64,000 nucleotides of DNA from Plutella xylostella (taxonomy: Eukaryota > Arthropoda > Insecta > Lepidoptera > Plutellidae), in assembly GCF_932276165.1 (NCBI RefSeq), contig NC_063991.1, forward strand, positions 921,001-985,000, read 5' to 3'. This document shows positions 43,017-53,962 of the stretch, piece after piece. Each line of letters opens with the position of its first letter. The first letter of the stretch is position 1. Both the position numbers and the translations under genes were made by a program. The notes under the pieces were generated by a model, which searched no databases, had not been told where the DNA came from, and saw only the letters and a program-made list of their open reading frames with translations.

Positions 43017-43200
43017 CAGCTACCGTACCACGACCGCACATACAGACAGATGTGTGACAGGTGGGCGACGCTGCTTACAGCATAAGCAGCGTCGCCCACC
43101 TGTCACACATCTGTCAGATCCATACAAGTTACGTCAGATTTGACAAGTGAGCGACGGTGATTAAGGATTGTTAATTGCAAATTTTCGGTGGTGATAACCC
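43017..43200. mobile_element. MITE (GCTACCGTACCAC family)
   Basis: Related to 20539-20700. It contains an internal perfect palindrome around 43075 (GTGGGCGACGCTGCTTA and complement), so one part is an inverted duplication. Confidence 0.65.
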
Positions 43201-44742
43201 CACAGTATGTCGTTATTTGCTGACTGACCAGGGTGCGCCAGACGTAGATATGAACTGGTGATACGTCTCTCGAGGAGTAAATTGTCATGCACCCCAATAT
43301 AATATTAAAAATAAAAACTATTAGGCATAAGTCATAACCACTGGAGAATGCGAACTAGAGCAAACGTAGCGTGGGACGCCATCGGTGACAACCAACGCAC
43401 GTCCACAGCTGAACCTAGCATAGTCACAACGCTATGTTGACTTAGCCCTTCATCAGCCACTACCAGCCGAAGGGCGTCCCACACTAACACACCTCGTGGA
43501 ATTCTTTCAACGACAGATGTGACCTAGACTATCCGCGCCGGTCGCATTAAACGACCAAAACAACACACAAGCATTTTACGTTTACTCAAAACCTGTTCTG
43601 TGCATTTAGATCAATAGTTTAAATAATTTAAAGTTGAAGGTGATCTGCATTAAACTCGGCCTCAGCTGGGTTTTAACTAGCTTTTGCACTTAGCTTCGCT
43701 TGTGTTTGTAGATAGTCGCGTACATAAACACTCATGTTTTGTGCTCACTTGGGCGGGATAAGCAGAGCTATGAAAGAAACGTGAAATAGCCCTGATGATT
43801 GCCTTGCTAAAATGCATAGTACAATGCGCATTGAGGATTTCGTATCTCAAAACAGAGTGACCAAGGGTGATTCTCAAATGACGCGATTTAGGTATGTCCA
43901 AGCCATAAAATACATGAAATTGATAGTTTTATACCAGGATGTATTTTTTTTTAAATAATGTATCTTGTGACCGTTTTTATACATTAGTAATGTAATGCAT
44001 AAATTTATAAAGAAAGCGACAATGATTTTTTAAAACTCAATATCATAAGTTCTTTGGCGCGTCCTTCACTTGATTTTATTTTTAGGTCAAGAAAAACTCA
44101 CTTTTTAAAGTAAAATAAGCTTATGATTTATATGTTATCATTATAACAGATACTTATGGTAATTGTAAATTAGGTTTCTATTCACTCTTAGGTTTACTTT
44201 TCAAAAATATAACGCATTCAATTTTGTCCGAGAAAAAAAACTAACTTCTTTGGCGTAACGATACCGTCTTCCTACTCTGCGTTTAAACGATCACCGGACA
44301 TCATCACCATGCGTCCCTCACCCTTCAGTCCCCCACTATCTTCGACCAGGAGCAAAGGAGCGTAAGTTTACGGAGTATGACGAAAAAATTTTTTTTTTGC
44401 GCCATAACGGGTTTTGGTCAGGTAAGTGCCTAATTTCTTCGATTGTTACTTTCATGCTATTATTTGTTTTTGTTGCATACATATTTTTGTCCACGTATGT
44501 CTATTCAAACAGTATGCACGTGTCAATAAAAGGTTCCAATTGTACATCAGCTTTCTGTAAAAATAAATTTTAAGTGATGATTTCTAATTTCGTTGGCAAT
44601 AATTTCTTTGGATTTCTTTGGCATTCTGCGCCAACGAAATTAGTTTTGATACAAAGAAATTAGTATTGAGTATGAAACACCATTAATAACGCTAACTTTA
44701 TGCATTCAATGTCTATTATGGTTAATTCTCTCATCATCATCA

Positions 44743-45399
44743 TCAGCCAATAATCATCCACTGGACATAGGCCTCTCCCAATAAGCGCCACAACACTCGG
44801 TTCTCGGCCTTCCTCATCCAACTACTACCGGCTACCCGCCTAAGGTCGTCAGTCCAGCGGGCAGGAGGGCGTCCCACGCTGTGGTTGCCTGTTCGTGGTC
44901 TCCACTCGAGAACTCGTCTACCCCAACGGTTATCGGTTCTTCGGCAGATTTGACCAGCCCACTGCCACTTCTGGTTGCATATTTTGACAGCTATGTTGGT
45001 AACCTTAGTCCTCTGACGGATAACCTCATTTCTGATACGATCCATCAGAGAAACCCCAAGCATAACTAGAGAGTTATGCTTGGGGTTTCTATGGAGAGCC
45101 ATAGCACGCTGAGCGACTTTAAATCGGTGGACCAGTCCTACCGTCAGTGTCCACGTCTCAGCACCATACGTCATCACTAGCAGGACGCATTGGTTGAAGA
45201 CTTTTGTCTTCGGGCTCTGAGGAATGGACGAGGAGAATATGTGACGAAGTTTCCCGAATGCAGCCCAACCCAGTTGGATGCGCCTTGCAGCTTCCTTGTC
45301 CAAGTTGCTTCTGCCTAGCCGAATAGTCTGCCCGAGGTAGACATATTCTTGCACAACTTCGATTGTTGCCTCACCAACGACGACCGGCTCCGGTTTCAT
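44743..45399 (-). pseudogene. RTE reverse transcriptase, C-terminal fragment
   Basis: An open 218-codon frame starting MKPEPVVVGEATIEVVQEYV. Includes YLGQTI, LVMTYGAETW and the GRPPARWTDDL end typical of RTE ORF2. It is a remnant, not a host gene. Confidence 0.85.
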
Positions 45400-45411
45400 G
45401 TGAGCATTGTA

Positions 45412-45622
45412 CGGTGGCCTGCGCCTAAAAGTATACAGGCGGAGTTTTTAAAATAGCGATCTCAAGCTCACATGCTACTCAAGCACATCCACATAAACAC
45501 CACTGCTACACACATCACACACAACACGTCCCCGGATTTATAACAGATGTAGCTGGTCCCTTCATCATCAGGGATCGCTATTTTAAAAACTCCGCCTGTA
45601 TACTTTTAGGCGCAGGCCACCG
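45412..45622. mobile_element. MITE (CGGTGGCC family), TA duplication
   Basis: Second copy of 12465-12674. It interrupts the RTE frame between KTKVM and NAHMKPEP; excising it with one TA restores the frame. Confidence 0.88.
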
Positions 45623-45642
45623 TACATGACTTTCGTCTTGTC

Positions 45643-45996
45643 CTAGTTCATACCGAGGCCTACACGTCGGGAAGCAGCATTTAGGCCACTTAGCATCATG
45701 CTAAGTTCCTGCAGAGATTCTGCCCTAATAACGATGTCGTCCGCGAAGCGGAGGTGTGACATGTACTCGCCATTTATAAATATGCCATGTCCTTTCCAGT
45801 CCAACGTCTTAAAGACATCCAGTGAATTGGTGAACAGTTTCGGAGATATCACATCCCCCTGTCTCACTCCACGTTTCAGTTGGATAGGTCTTGTCTTGTG
45901 GTCCTGTACTTGGACAGTCATAGTAGCAGCATTGTACAGACACCTCAACACCTCGATATAGCGCCAGTCGATTTGGCATCTCTGCAAGGATTCCAA
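45643..45996 (-). pseudogene. RTE reverse transcriptase, catalytic fragment
   Basis: An open 117-codon piece with KRGVRQGDVISPKLFTN and LRFADDIVIRA (the catalytic FADD). Stop codons lie directly upstream. Confidence 0.85.
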
Positions 45997-47576
45997 AACT
46001 GCTTAGGTCTCGATGTAGTCGAAGGCTTTTTCACAGTCCACAAAAGCTAGATACAGAGGCTGATTATACTCCTCGGTCTTCTGTATAATCTACCTTACTG
46101 TGTGGATGTGGTCTATTGTACTAAAGCCTTTTTGAAACCCAGCCTACTCCGGGTGCTGAAACTCTTCTAACTTTTGGGCAAGACCATTCGTGATAACCCT
46201 TGAGAATAGCTTGTATACATGGCTTAAAAGCGAGATCGGTCTATAGTTCTTCAGAAGGGTTTGGTCACCCTTCTGAAGAACTGTAGTCCTCTCTAGAAGC
46301 TGGTGTTGACAGCTCCAATTTGGTGCAGTGTGGGACGAAGGGTCGACTTCACCAGACATCTCCTCTCCAGCTTGAAGTTGATATTCAGAGTGCCTCGGAG
46401 AAGTCGGTGATCACTCCCAGTTTTAAACCTATTGATCACTGGGACATATCTGAAAATGTGCAGCTTGTCAGTCATAATGAAGTCTTTTTCGTTTTTCGTC
46501 CTACCATCGGGACTTGCCCATGTCCACTTCCTCTGGGGCCGATTCTTAAAGAAACACTTCATCAGAAAGAAAGCCCCTCCCTTTCGAGGAAATCTACAAG
46601 CATTTGCCCTCTCTGGTTTCTACTACCAAAGCCATGATGTCCTACCCTCGATTCGTCGCATTCTTGTACTCCCACTTTGGCGTTGAAGTCCTCCTAATCA
46701 CAACGGTGTATTGGGTCCTAGCAGTACACGTGATGCCCTAGAGATATCCTCGTATACTGCTTCGACTTCTGTGTCAGAGTGTGCCGAGGTTGGTGCATAT
46801 AACTGTACGACCTTCAAGGAATACCTCTCGGTTAGTTTAAGTACTAGGTACGCTACCCGATTTGACACACTGCTGATCTCCACTACGTTGTTGACAAGGG
46901 TCTTGTTGACGAGGAATCCTACGCCACCTTGGGACAGTTGGTCGCCCTCCTGATGGTAGAACATGTGGCCGGACTCCAGGGACATCGTGTCCTCGTCCTC
47001 TTTACACTTTTTTATTACCGGTGACGCTGCTGCCCATCGCCGGCCTATAGGATTTAGAGTAGCTGTTTTTGGATGGTTATACTGCCATCATCCGGTCGCC
47101 AGAGCCTCGTCTGTTATTTAGCAGAGTGCATCACGGGCAGGTGAAGTTGGCAATTGGTTCATTCGGATGTTTAGAACCCTTGCACCCTTACGTGATCAGG
47201 TAATTATGTTAAAAACAAATGAAGATATGCGTGATTTTTAGTTTTGTTCTGTATTATTTGCAATCTACGTATAAAACTAATTTCTTTAAAACAATTTCTA
47301 ATTTCTTTGTTCTTAAAACTAACTTCTTTGGGACCTTTTATAATTTCTTTGGTGTGTTTTCTAATTTCATTGGTGCCAATCTAATTTCATTGGCCCAAAA
47401 TTGTTTAAAATCGCTGTAACTTTGAATCGGCTCGATAGATTTCAGGGCCAATAAGAGATAACTAAAGAGGTCTAAAGCCTCTACAATATGTGGGGTATAA
47501 TATTCAAACAACATGAAAAAAAAAATGCGCCAAAGAAATTATGCTTTTGGAGCCATTTTTTGAGAATCACCCCCAA

Positions 47577-47780
47577 ATGGTGTAGTGGTTAGAGACCCTC
47601 ACTATTATGCCAAAGACGGGACTCGGAACGGGTTCGTTTACCGGCCGGGGCAGATATATTTTGTTTAAAGATAGATATTTGTACTCGGGCCTGTCTATCT
47701 ATGTATTTGTGTAGATATATCAGCAGTCCGATACCCATATTAGTCAGGCTCTGCCTAGTTTGGGGTTGGATGGCCATGTT
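47577..47780 (+). mobile_element. tRNA-headed SINE relative
   Basis: A diverged tRNA-like head (AATGGTGTAGTGGTTAGAGA) is followed by GGCCGGGGCAGATATATTTT and a body shared with 56643-56757 (TATTTGTGTAGATATATCAG). Confidence 0.6.
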
Positions 47781-48014
47781 ATTATTAGAAAGAGAACGCT
47801 TTTATAGACATGACGGTCTGAGTCCAGAGAACAAATAACACTATCTTTATTAAGAGTTTGATAAAGACCCAATTTCTCCTACTCCCCTTTCACTTGACAG
47901 ACTCATTGATTGATTGATTTATTTATTCAACTTAAAACTAAACACCTCCAAACTACTCCAATCCACTTCACTTCAATCCACTTCTAGTCTAACTTCAACT
48001 CTTTCCCTTCACAG

Positions 48015-48159
48015 ACAGAACCAACACCCACCATCAGCTCACCCCCACCGTCACCAGCGACCACCACGCCGGCTGAAGACAGCCCGACCCTCGGCCCGAG
48101 GGTGACCCGGTTCGAGGAGGATAGGGACGCGGGGCAGAGGAGCCCTAAGACTGAGCATT
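48015..48159 (+). CDS. Secreted acidic protein, exon 2 (gene 2)
   Basis: Acceptor cccttcacag, donor gttagt (weak). Encodes TEPTPTISSPPPSPATTTPA, then EDSPTLGPRVTRFEEDRDAG. A Pro/Thr-rich stalk continues into an acidic segment. It ends in phase 1; T|CG with exon 3 gives Ser. Confidence 0.75.
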
Positions 48160-48502
48160 GTTAGTACCAAAGTACTTCATGTTTTTTAAGTAAACAATAT
48201 TAGTAAGAATGATATCTGGATGACTGGATAAGGATAGCATGCTTGCTACATGCAGTAATCCTTAAGGTTCAAACCCCCATTTTCAATGCTTCGACCATTG
48301 CAAGGTTACCCCTTAGGTTATAGAGTAATATCTTTCCAAGGCACTAGCACTAATGTCTTTCAAACCCTTTATCTTTCTACAACCTACAACCGATTAACGA
48401 CAAAACCTATCCATGACGAGCTGGTGCGTATTATTATATATTTTTTGTCGATGTCTTTGTGCAAAACAAATGTTTCTTTATCTCTATCTCTACCCCTAAC
48501 AG

Positions 48503-48742
48503 CGGACCCAATCATAGAGACCCGAAGCTTCGACCTGACAAAACCCAGATCATCACCTCAAGCGTCTCAATCCGCCACCCTTCGGTCCTGGCTAGAAGAC
48601 CCGTGGCTGCGCGCGCCCCCCGGGCTGCTGGTGCCGCTGCGGCCGGGGGCGCTGCGCCGCGCGCTGGCCGTGTGGGGGGACGCGGCCGGGGGGACAGGAC
48701 TCAATGTCTCAGATATTGTCGTCATTGGATACGACGCTAATG
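48503..48742 (+). CDS. Secreted acidic protein, exon 3 (gene 2)
   Basis: Acceptor cccctaacag, donor gtaagt. Begins DPIIETRSFDLTKPRSSPQA, continues RSWLEDPWLRAPPGLLVPLR and ends GLNVSDIVVIGYDANG. The Arg/Leu helix followed by the hydrophobic strand DIVVIGYD suggests the start of a Rossmann-like fold. The 3' part (48584-48742) and its intron recur 417 bp downstream. Confidence 0.85.
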
Positions 48743-49000
48743 GTAAGTTTTGGGATTCTTAACGCGTCTGTGAATCTGTGGTATCGTAGCTCCTAAACGG
48801 CTGAACCGGTTTTCGATTTTGTTTTTTTGGATTATAGCTAATGTTACCCCGAGTGCTCTGAGCCATATTTCATCAAAATCGGCTCCGCCTTTCTTAAGTT
48901 ACGCGCTGTTTAGTTTTGAATGTCGGGGTTTTAAAAACCTGGATTAGGTATCCTGATAGGGTTGAGGTATTGAATACATTGAGGGTAAGGCTATATGCTC

Positions 49001-49157
49001 CGGTCCTGGCTAGAAGACCCGTGGCTGCGCGCGCCCCCCGGGCTGCTGGTGCCGCTGCGGCCGGGGGCGCTGCGCCGCGCGCTGGCCGTGTGGGGGGACG
49101 CCGCAGGCACCGGGCTCAATGTGTCTGATATTGTGGTCATTGGGTATGATGCTAACG
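49001..49157 (+). pseudogene. Partial copy of gene 2 exon 3 (3' part plus donor)
   Basis: Matches 48584-48742. The first part (about 95 nt) is identical. The last part carries about 12 substitutions, all synonymous, and one in-frame codon loss (one Gly). The donor is intact (gtaagt). No acceptor AG borders the 5' end. Confidence 0.9.
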
Positions 49158-49280
49158 GTAAGTTTCGGGATTCTTAACGCGTCTGTGAATCTGTGGTATC
49201 GTAGCTCCTAAATGGCTAAAACGATTTTGGATTTTGTTTTTTTGGAATATAGCTTATATTACCCCGAGTGATCCAAGCCA

Positions 49281-49487
49281 TCCTAACTAATATTATAAAT
49301 GCGAAAGTAACTGTGTCTGTCTGTGTGTCTGTCTGTTACTCTTTCACGCCAAAACTACTGAACGGATTTGAATGAAATTTGGTATACATACGGTCTAGAC
49401 CCTGGGAAAGAACATAGGCTACTTTTTATCCCGGAATTCCCACGGGAAAACTTTTTAAGGCGAAGCGAAGCGCGCGGGAACAGCTAG
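49281..49487 (+). mobile_element. Helitron-like element with a visible empty site
   Basis: TCCTAACTAATATTATAAAT ... GCGGGAACAGCTAG, 207 bp. It interrupts the duplicated intron exactly between gcca and tatttcat. The unoccupied equivalent reads gccatatttcat at 48862-48873. Confidence 0.92.
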
Positions 49488-50201
49488 TATTTCATAAAAA
49501 TCTGCTTAGCCGTTCAAAAGTTATGCGACTTTGAGTGTCGACGGGGGTTTTTAACGTTGTAACGGTTATACAAAATCTGGATTTGGAATACTGAATGAAA
49601 AAATACTTATCAAAACAAAAAAGTATGATGGAAGAATGGCCAGGCAGTGCATAATGTAGGTAAGTATACTGGATTAAGATGATGATAGAAATTGACTTAG
49701 CACGAGTTAACGTAATTAAAATTACGGTATAATTAATAAATACAATGAACAATAAACTAATTGTCTCTTGCGACGGGTGAAGTTAGAAATCGCACAATTT
49801 ATAGGTCTATCTTGTTCGTATATTGGTAATCTATGACTTTTTAGAAGTTTTTCTGGTCGTACAAAGTTGTATTCAATATACCGATTGCATGACAGACTGT
49901 GTTAGTTAGTTTTTAGTTTAATTTATACGAGCAGTAAAATAAATATCTTACGGATACGAAAAACTTTATCCGTAACATGGTAAGTACCTAAATCAGTGCG
50001 AACTACAGGAAAAAACTTACAATAGACAGTCTTTGGTTAGCATTCTTATCAGAATTTACAATGATTATTGCAAGAAATGCGTACTTAACTATAAAGGCCC
50101 GTTTCACAATATGGCGATACGGCTCGTGAGTGAGAAGCGGGTGGATCGCTATCGAGTCACCTCTGACTACCCCTTCGGGGATTACAATCGTGAGCACATT
50201 A

Positions 50202-50427
50202 CACTCACGGGCAATGAAAAAGTTCCACCCACAAAATGCCGAAACTAAACAACCCCAATTTTTTCAAACATTTCATTTGAAATTTGAACAAAATATCACC
50301 GTAAAAATGTTGGTAGTATCCTGATATGCTCTATTAAATGTTGGAGAAGGCATCACTAAGCTAGCCTTTTTCGTTTAGGAGTAATTTGGTGTTTTTCTCA
50401 GTGGAACCTTTTCATTGCCCGTGAGTG
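50202..50427. mobile_element. MITE, CACTCACGGGCAATGAAA family, complete
   Basis: 226 bp, inverted ends, TA on both sides. Sister to 35926-36154. Confidence 0.82.
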
Positions 50428-50907
50428 TATTATGTATGTACGTACGTAATAGAAGGAAAATTGATATTAAACATACGATATACATTTGAATAACATTTAT
50501 AATTAATGTTTCTATACTTTGCATAGTTACGTATCTAGGTAATAAATAAGAAAATTACTTATTAAACACAAGTGGATAACCATAATAGGGTCCAATTTTA
50601 TCAGTGTATCAGTTGGGAGGTGAATCTATCCATCATTACTAGACCAACTGCCATTTAGTCGGCTAAGTTTGCATAATAAGACCGCAGCCTTAAAGTAAGC
50701 GTCCACCTTCCGTATGGGACGAACGGATTTTCATAAATTTATAGAGAAACGGCGACGGCGATGCCGATGAAGCGGACGCACTTGTGTGACTTTCTATACA
50801 AAGAATACTGAATGCGATGCGTCCGTTGCGTGCGATGCCGAAAGGTAGACGTTTACCTTTACAGAGCTTTAGGTTAAAATAACATCCAACCGGTCATTCT
50901 ACCGTAA

Positions 50908-51013
50908 TCCTAACTAATATTATAAATGTGAAAGTAACTGTGTCTGTCTGTCTGTCTGTTACTCTTTCACGCCAAAACTACTGAACGGATTTGAATGAAA
51001 TTTGGTATGTATA
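50908..51013 (+). mobile_element. Helitron-like element, left half (split by the Ginger-like transposon)
   Basis: TCCTAACTAATATTATAAAT ... GAATGAAATTTGGTATGTATA. It continues at 54820-54897 after the DNA transposon. Confidence 0.88.
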
Positions 51014-51360
51014 TGTCGCAGGCAACTGGTTTAATCTCCTGTTTGATTGAACCGCTAGCCCGTTCATTGGATGACGCTGTTTAGTTGTATGACTAGGCCG
51101 AACGTTGAATGCACATGCGTCATTAAACGTTCAACTACTTGGCGGATTGAAACATAGCCGTTTGAAAAGCGCGGGCTAAAAATCAGTCAGGTGATTTAAA
51201 GTTTTACATTTTTCCCACTGTGGCGGCGGCGCTAGTAGTCACCAAAACAAATATGGCGTCAAACAGCTCGCACAGAAAGCACTGTAATTGACTTTTTTTC
51301 AAATAAATGAGGTTTAAAGTGCTAAAGTGGTTAAAATTTGTTGTAAAATAGTGTCACAGC

Positions 51361-51448
51361 ATGGATTTACCTTTAATTACCCCGTCACCGGCTACTTTCA
51401 AAGAGAAATTCGAGACGCAACTCTCGAATTACGAACAACAACATCAAG
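51361..51448 (+). CDS. Ginger-like transposase, exon 1
   Basis: ATG at 51361. Encodes MDLPLITPSPATFKEKFETQ and LSNYEQQHQ plus one base, donor gtacgt. It joins exon 2 as HQG|SQRKPW in frame. The exon call rests on the donor/acceptor pair and phase; a start inside exon 2 (frame open from 51691) is the alternative. Confidence 0.75.
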
Positions 51449-51730
51449 GTACGTTTATTGTTATTGTTTAGTTAATTTGTGAGATTAGAGCTTTGTAACA
51501 TACAGAGATGGGGCTCTTTCTGTTTTTACCCGACTGCCGAAGGAGGAGGGTAATGTTTTTGCCAAGACAGAATGAGCCCCATATCCGAACGGAGAGTAAT
51601 TTGTCAAAATTGAGGTTCATCAGAAAATTTTATATTTATACGATAAATAAATACATTTGACTTTGACTTTAACATAGTGCTTTTATTGTCGTGAATACAA
51701 TAACAATTTATTCTGGCGTTACTGTTTCAG

Positions 51731-53529
51731 GATCCCAAAGAAAGCCATGGACTAACGAAAGAATTTTAGAGGTTATAAACAATGTTCAAAAGGCTAGGGT
51801 GTCCATGATTTCGAAGCAAGACAGGACATCTATGGACTATTACTGGATATCAAAGTACGATACTATGGTTATAGCGAGCGAAGATTATTTAATATTTAAA
51901 AGGAAATCTCCTGATGACCCGACGGTGCGTATTATACCTAGAAGCGAATATTTTAGCACATTGGAAGGCATCCATAAAGCATGCGGTCATGGTGGACGGG
52001 ACAAAATGTCACATGCTATCAAGTCAAGATATTATATACCAAGAAAAGCAATAGACATATTCCTTGCTCTTTGTCCTACATGTGAAACGAAAAAAGCTTT
52101 ACCCAAAAAAGGTATAGTAACAAAGCCAATTGTATCGCAGGATTTCAATATTCGAGGGCAGGTAGATTTGATGGATTTTCAGTCTTGTCCCGATGGCGAG
52201 TACAAGTGGTTATTGAATTACCAAGACAACGCTACAAAATTCGTTAGCCTTCGGCCGCTTAAAACTAAAAGAGCACAGGAGGTAGCAATGGAATTAATGA
52301 AAATATTTATGATTTTTGGAGCACCTTACATCTTGCAATCTGATAACGGACGCGAATTTACGGCAAAGGTTATCGAAGAATTAACTTCCATGTGGCCTGA
52401 GTGTAAAATAGTTCATGGGAGCCCTAGGCATCCTCAGACACAGGGCAGTATAGAAAGAAGTAACCAGGACGTCGAAAATATGCTGAGGGCGTGGATGACT
52501 GACAAAAACTCGACAAATTGGTCTATAGGATGCTACCATGTTCAATATAAAAAAAATGCTTCATTTCATCGCATTATTGGAAGATCTCCATACAAAGCTT
52601 TATTTGGTTGTGACCCCAAAGCTGGATTAAATGATTCAGCTATACCTCTTTCAATTCTAAGTAATGTTGAAACAGAAGAACAATTACAAAACCTCTCGCA
52701 GCAAGAAATCATTAGTGAAAACAATCTTGTCGATTCAGCTATAAAGCCTGTAAATTCAGAAATTGTAATTGAAGAACAGCTAACTATAAATGTTGAAGTT
52801 CCTGATCTAATTGAATCTGATTCAAATTTCAATTTACAAGTTCAAGAACAACCAAGTGACAACAGAGCCCATACTGAAACTGAGGAGTTAGAGAACATAG
52901 AGCCAAACTTTACTTGTGTTGTATGCCATAATGCTTGTACTGGGGCACATACGTGCAGGTCATGTGAAAATAATGTGCATGCTATTTGTGGATTACCGGA
53001 TGAGGAACATGAAGGCTATGGTTCAAAGGTTATTTGTTTCTTATGTAAAAGTGAACAAGATATACAATCTCAACGAAATGAAGCTTATGAAGGAACAAAA
53101 AGAGCTGCTGAGAAAATGATAAATAATACGGCAAAAAAACTACCACCACTGGGCATTGGTGAAACGGTGATTATTAGCGTTCCAAAAGTAGACCGTGGTC
53201 CTTTGGACACACAGAATATAAGAGGAAAAATTGTTGACTTCCGAAATGGCGTATACAGAGTAGGAACTAAAGCGGGAATCATGAAAAATTGGTTTGCACG
53301 TCATGAAATGCAATTTTCATCCGAAGATTATATTGATGATATTCCAGATATACCAATATCTTTAAGAGAAGCTGTGTCACGGGAATCTTTATTTGGAGGC
53401 CAGGGTTTTCAAAAATGTATTTGTAAACCAGCGCAAAAACAGTGCCGCACAAAACGGTGTGCCTGTTTTAAGAAAAATATGCTCTGCAATTCTAAATGCC
53501 ACAACAGTTTGACCTGCGTTAATAAATAA
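51731..53529 (+). CDS. Ginger-like transposase (DDE integrase with zinc-binding and CXC tail), exon 2
   Basis: Acceptor ctgtttcag; open to TAA at 53529; about 628 aa with exon 1. In order: H2C2 zinc finger (IHKACGHGGRD ... LCPTCETKK); integrase core with D,D,E in QVDLMDF, LQSDNGREF and HPQTQGSIERSNQDVE; a polar linker; a PHD-like cysteine cluster (CVVCHNACTGAHTC, CENNVHAICG, CFLCKSE). A small positively charged domain follows, and a C-terminal CXC (tesmin-like) motif, CICKPAQKQCRTKRCACF ... CNSKC. All three catalytic acidic residues are present and no stop or frameshift was seen. The enzyme would cut and join the element's ends. A domesticated integrase gene (KRBA2-like) is the alternative; the flanking inverted repeats argue for a live transposon. 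Confidence 0.88.
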
Positions 53530-53783
53530 GTACAAAATTGAAAAGTGACTCCAATTAAGATGACTTAAGAATTAAGATGACTGATTTTTTTAAAATTTTA
53601 TTGTTATAATTACAATTACTTTGTCTAATAATTATGAACAGATTTTGATTGTTTGGTTGGTAATAATACTGAAATAGGGAAGAGATGGTCTTATATGTAT
53701 AACCTAAACTAATAATTAAAACATAAATATCTGCCAAAGTTTCTTAGAATTTTATAATAATATCTAACATTCCGAAGAATTTA

Positions 53784-53962
53784 AGGCTGCCTACGCACTG
53801 GCGACCATGGTCGCCGCGACCTGGCCGCGGCGGCCAGTGAATTCTGGACTTTATATGGCAATTGCTATAGCCCCTACGCACTTAGCGGCCAGCGGACATG
53901 TACTGGCGACCATAGACGCGGCGGCCTGGCCGCGTCTATGGTCGCCAGTGCGTAGGCAGCCT
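53784..53962. mobile_element. GC-rich palindromic MITE inside the Ginger-like element
   Basis: Ends AAGGCTGCCTACGCACTGGC and complement, flanked by TTA/TAA. The arms pair over about 45 bp (GCGACCATGGTCGCC-type core). Confidence 0.78.

Larger units (their letters stand above)
44733..47015 (-). mobile_element. Decayed RTE-type LINE, 5'-truncated
   Basis: Minus strand order: endonuclease pieces (about 47000-46290, with EDTMSLESGHMFYHQEGDQL and GSDHRLLRG), then reverse transcriptase pieces (46359-45640, with KNYRPISLLSHVYKLFSR, GVRQGDVISPKLFTN and the FADD box). Then comes a MITE (45412-45622), then the C-terminal part (45399-44743) and a GATGATGATG tail. Stops, frameshifts and a deletion between endonuclease and reverse transcriptase make it inactive. 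Confidence 0.88.
43865..47574. mobile_element. Unclassified TIR element with AATTTCTTTGG motif arrays, split by an RTE LINE
   Basis: Ends GGGTGATTCTCAAA (left) and its complement (right, 47560-47573). Both flanks carry many copies of a CTAATTTCTTTGG-like motif: about 44050-44660 on the left and 47278-47540 on the right, in both orientations. Without the RTE insertion the element would be about 1.4 kb. No transposase ORF was seen. The clustered motif looks like a set of subterminal binding sites. Class unknown. Confidence 0.6.

Noticed and set aside
44743..46985. Host genes encoded by minus-strand ORFs
   Set aside because: All are pieces of one RTE LINE with stops, frameshifts and a MITE insertion.
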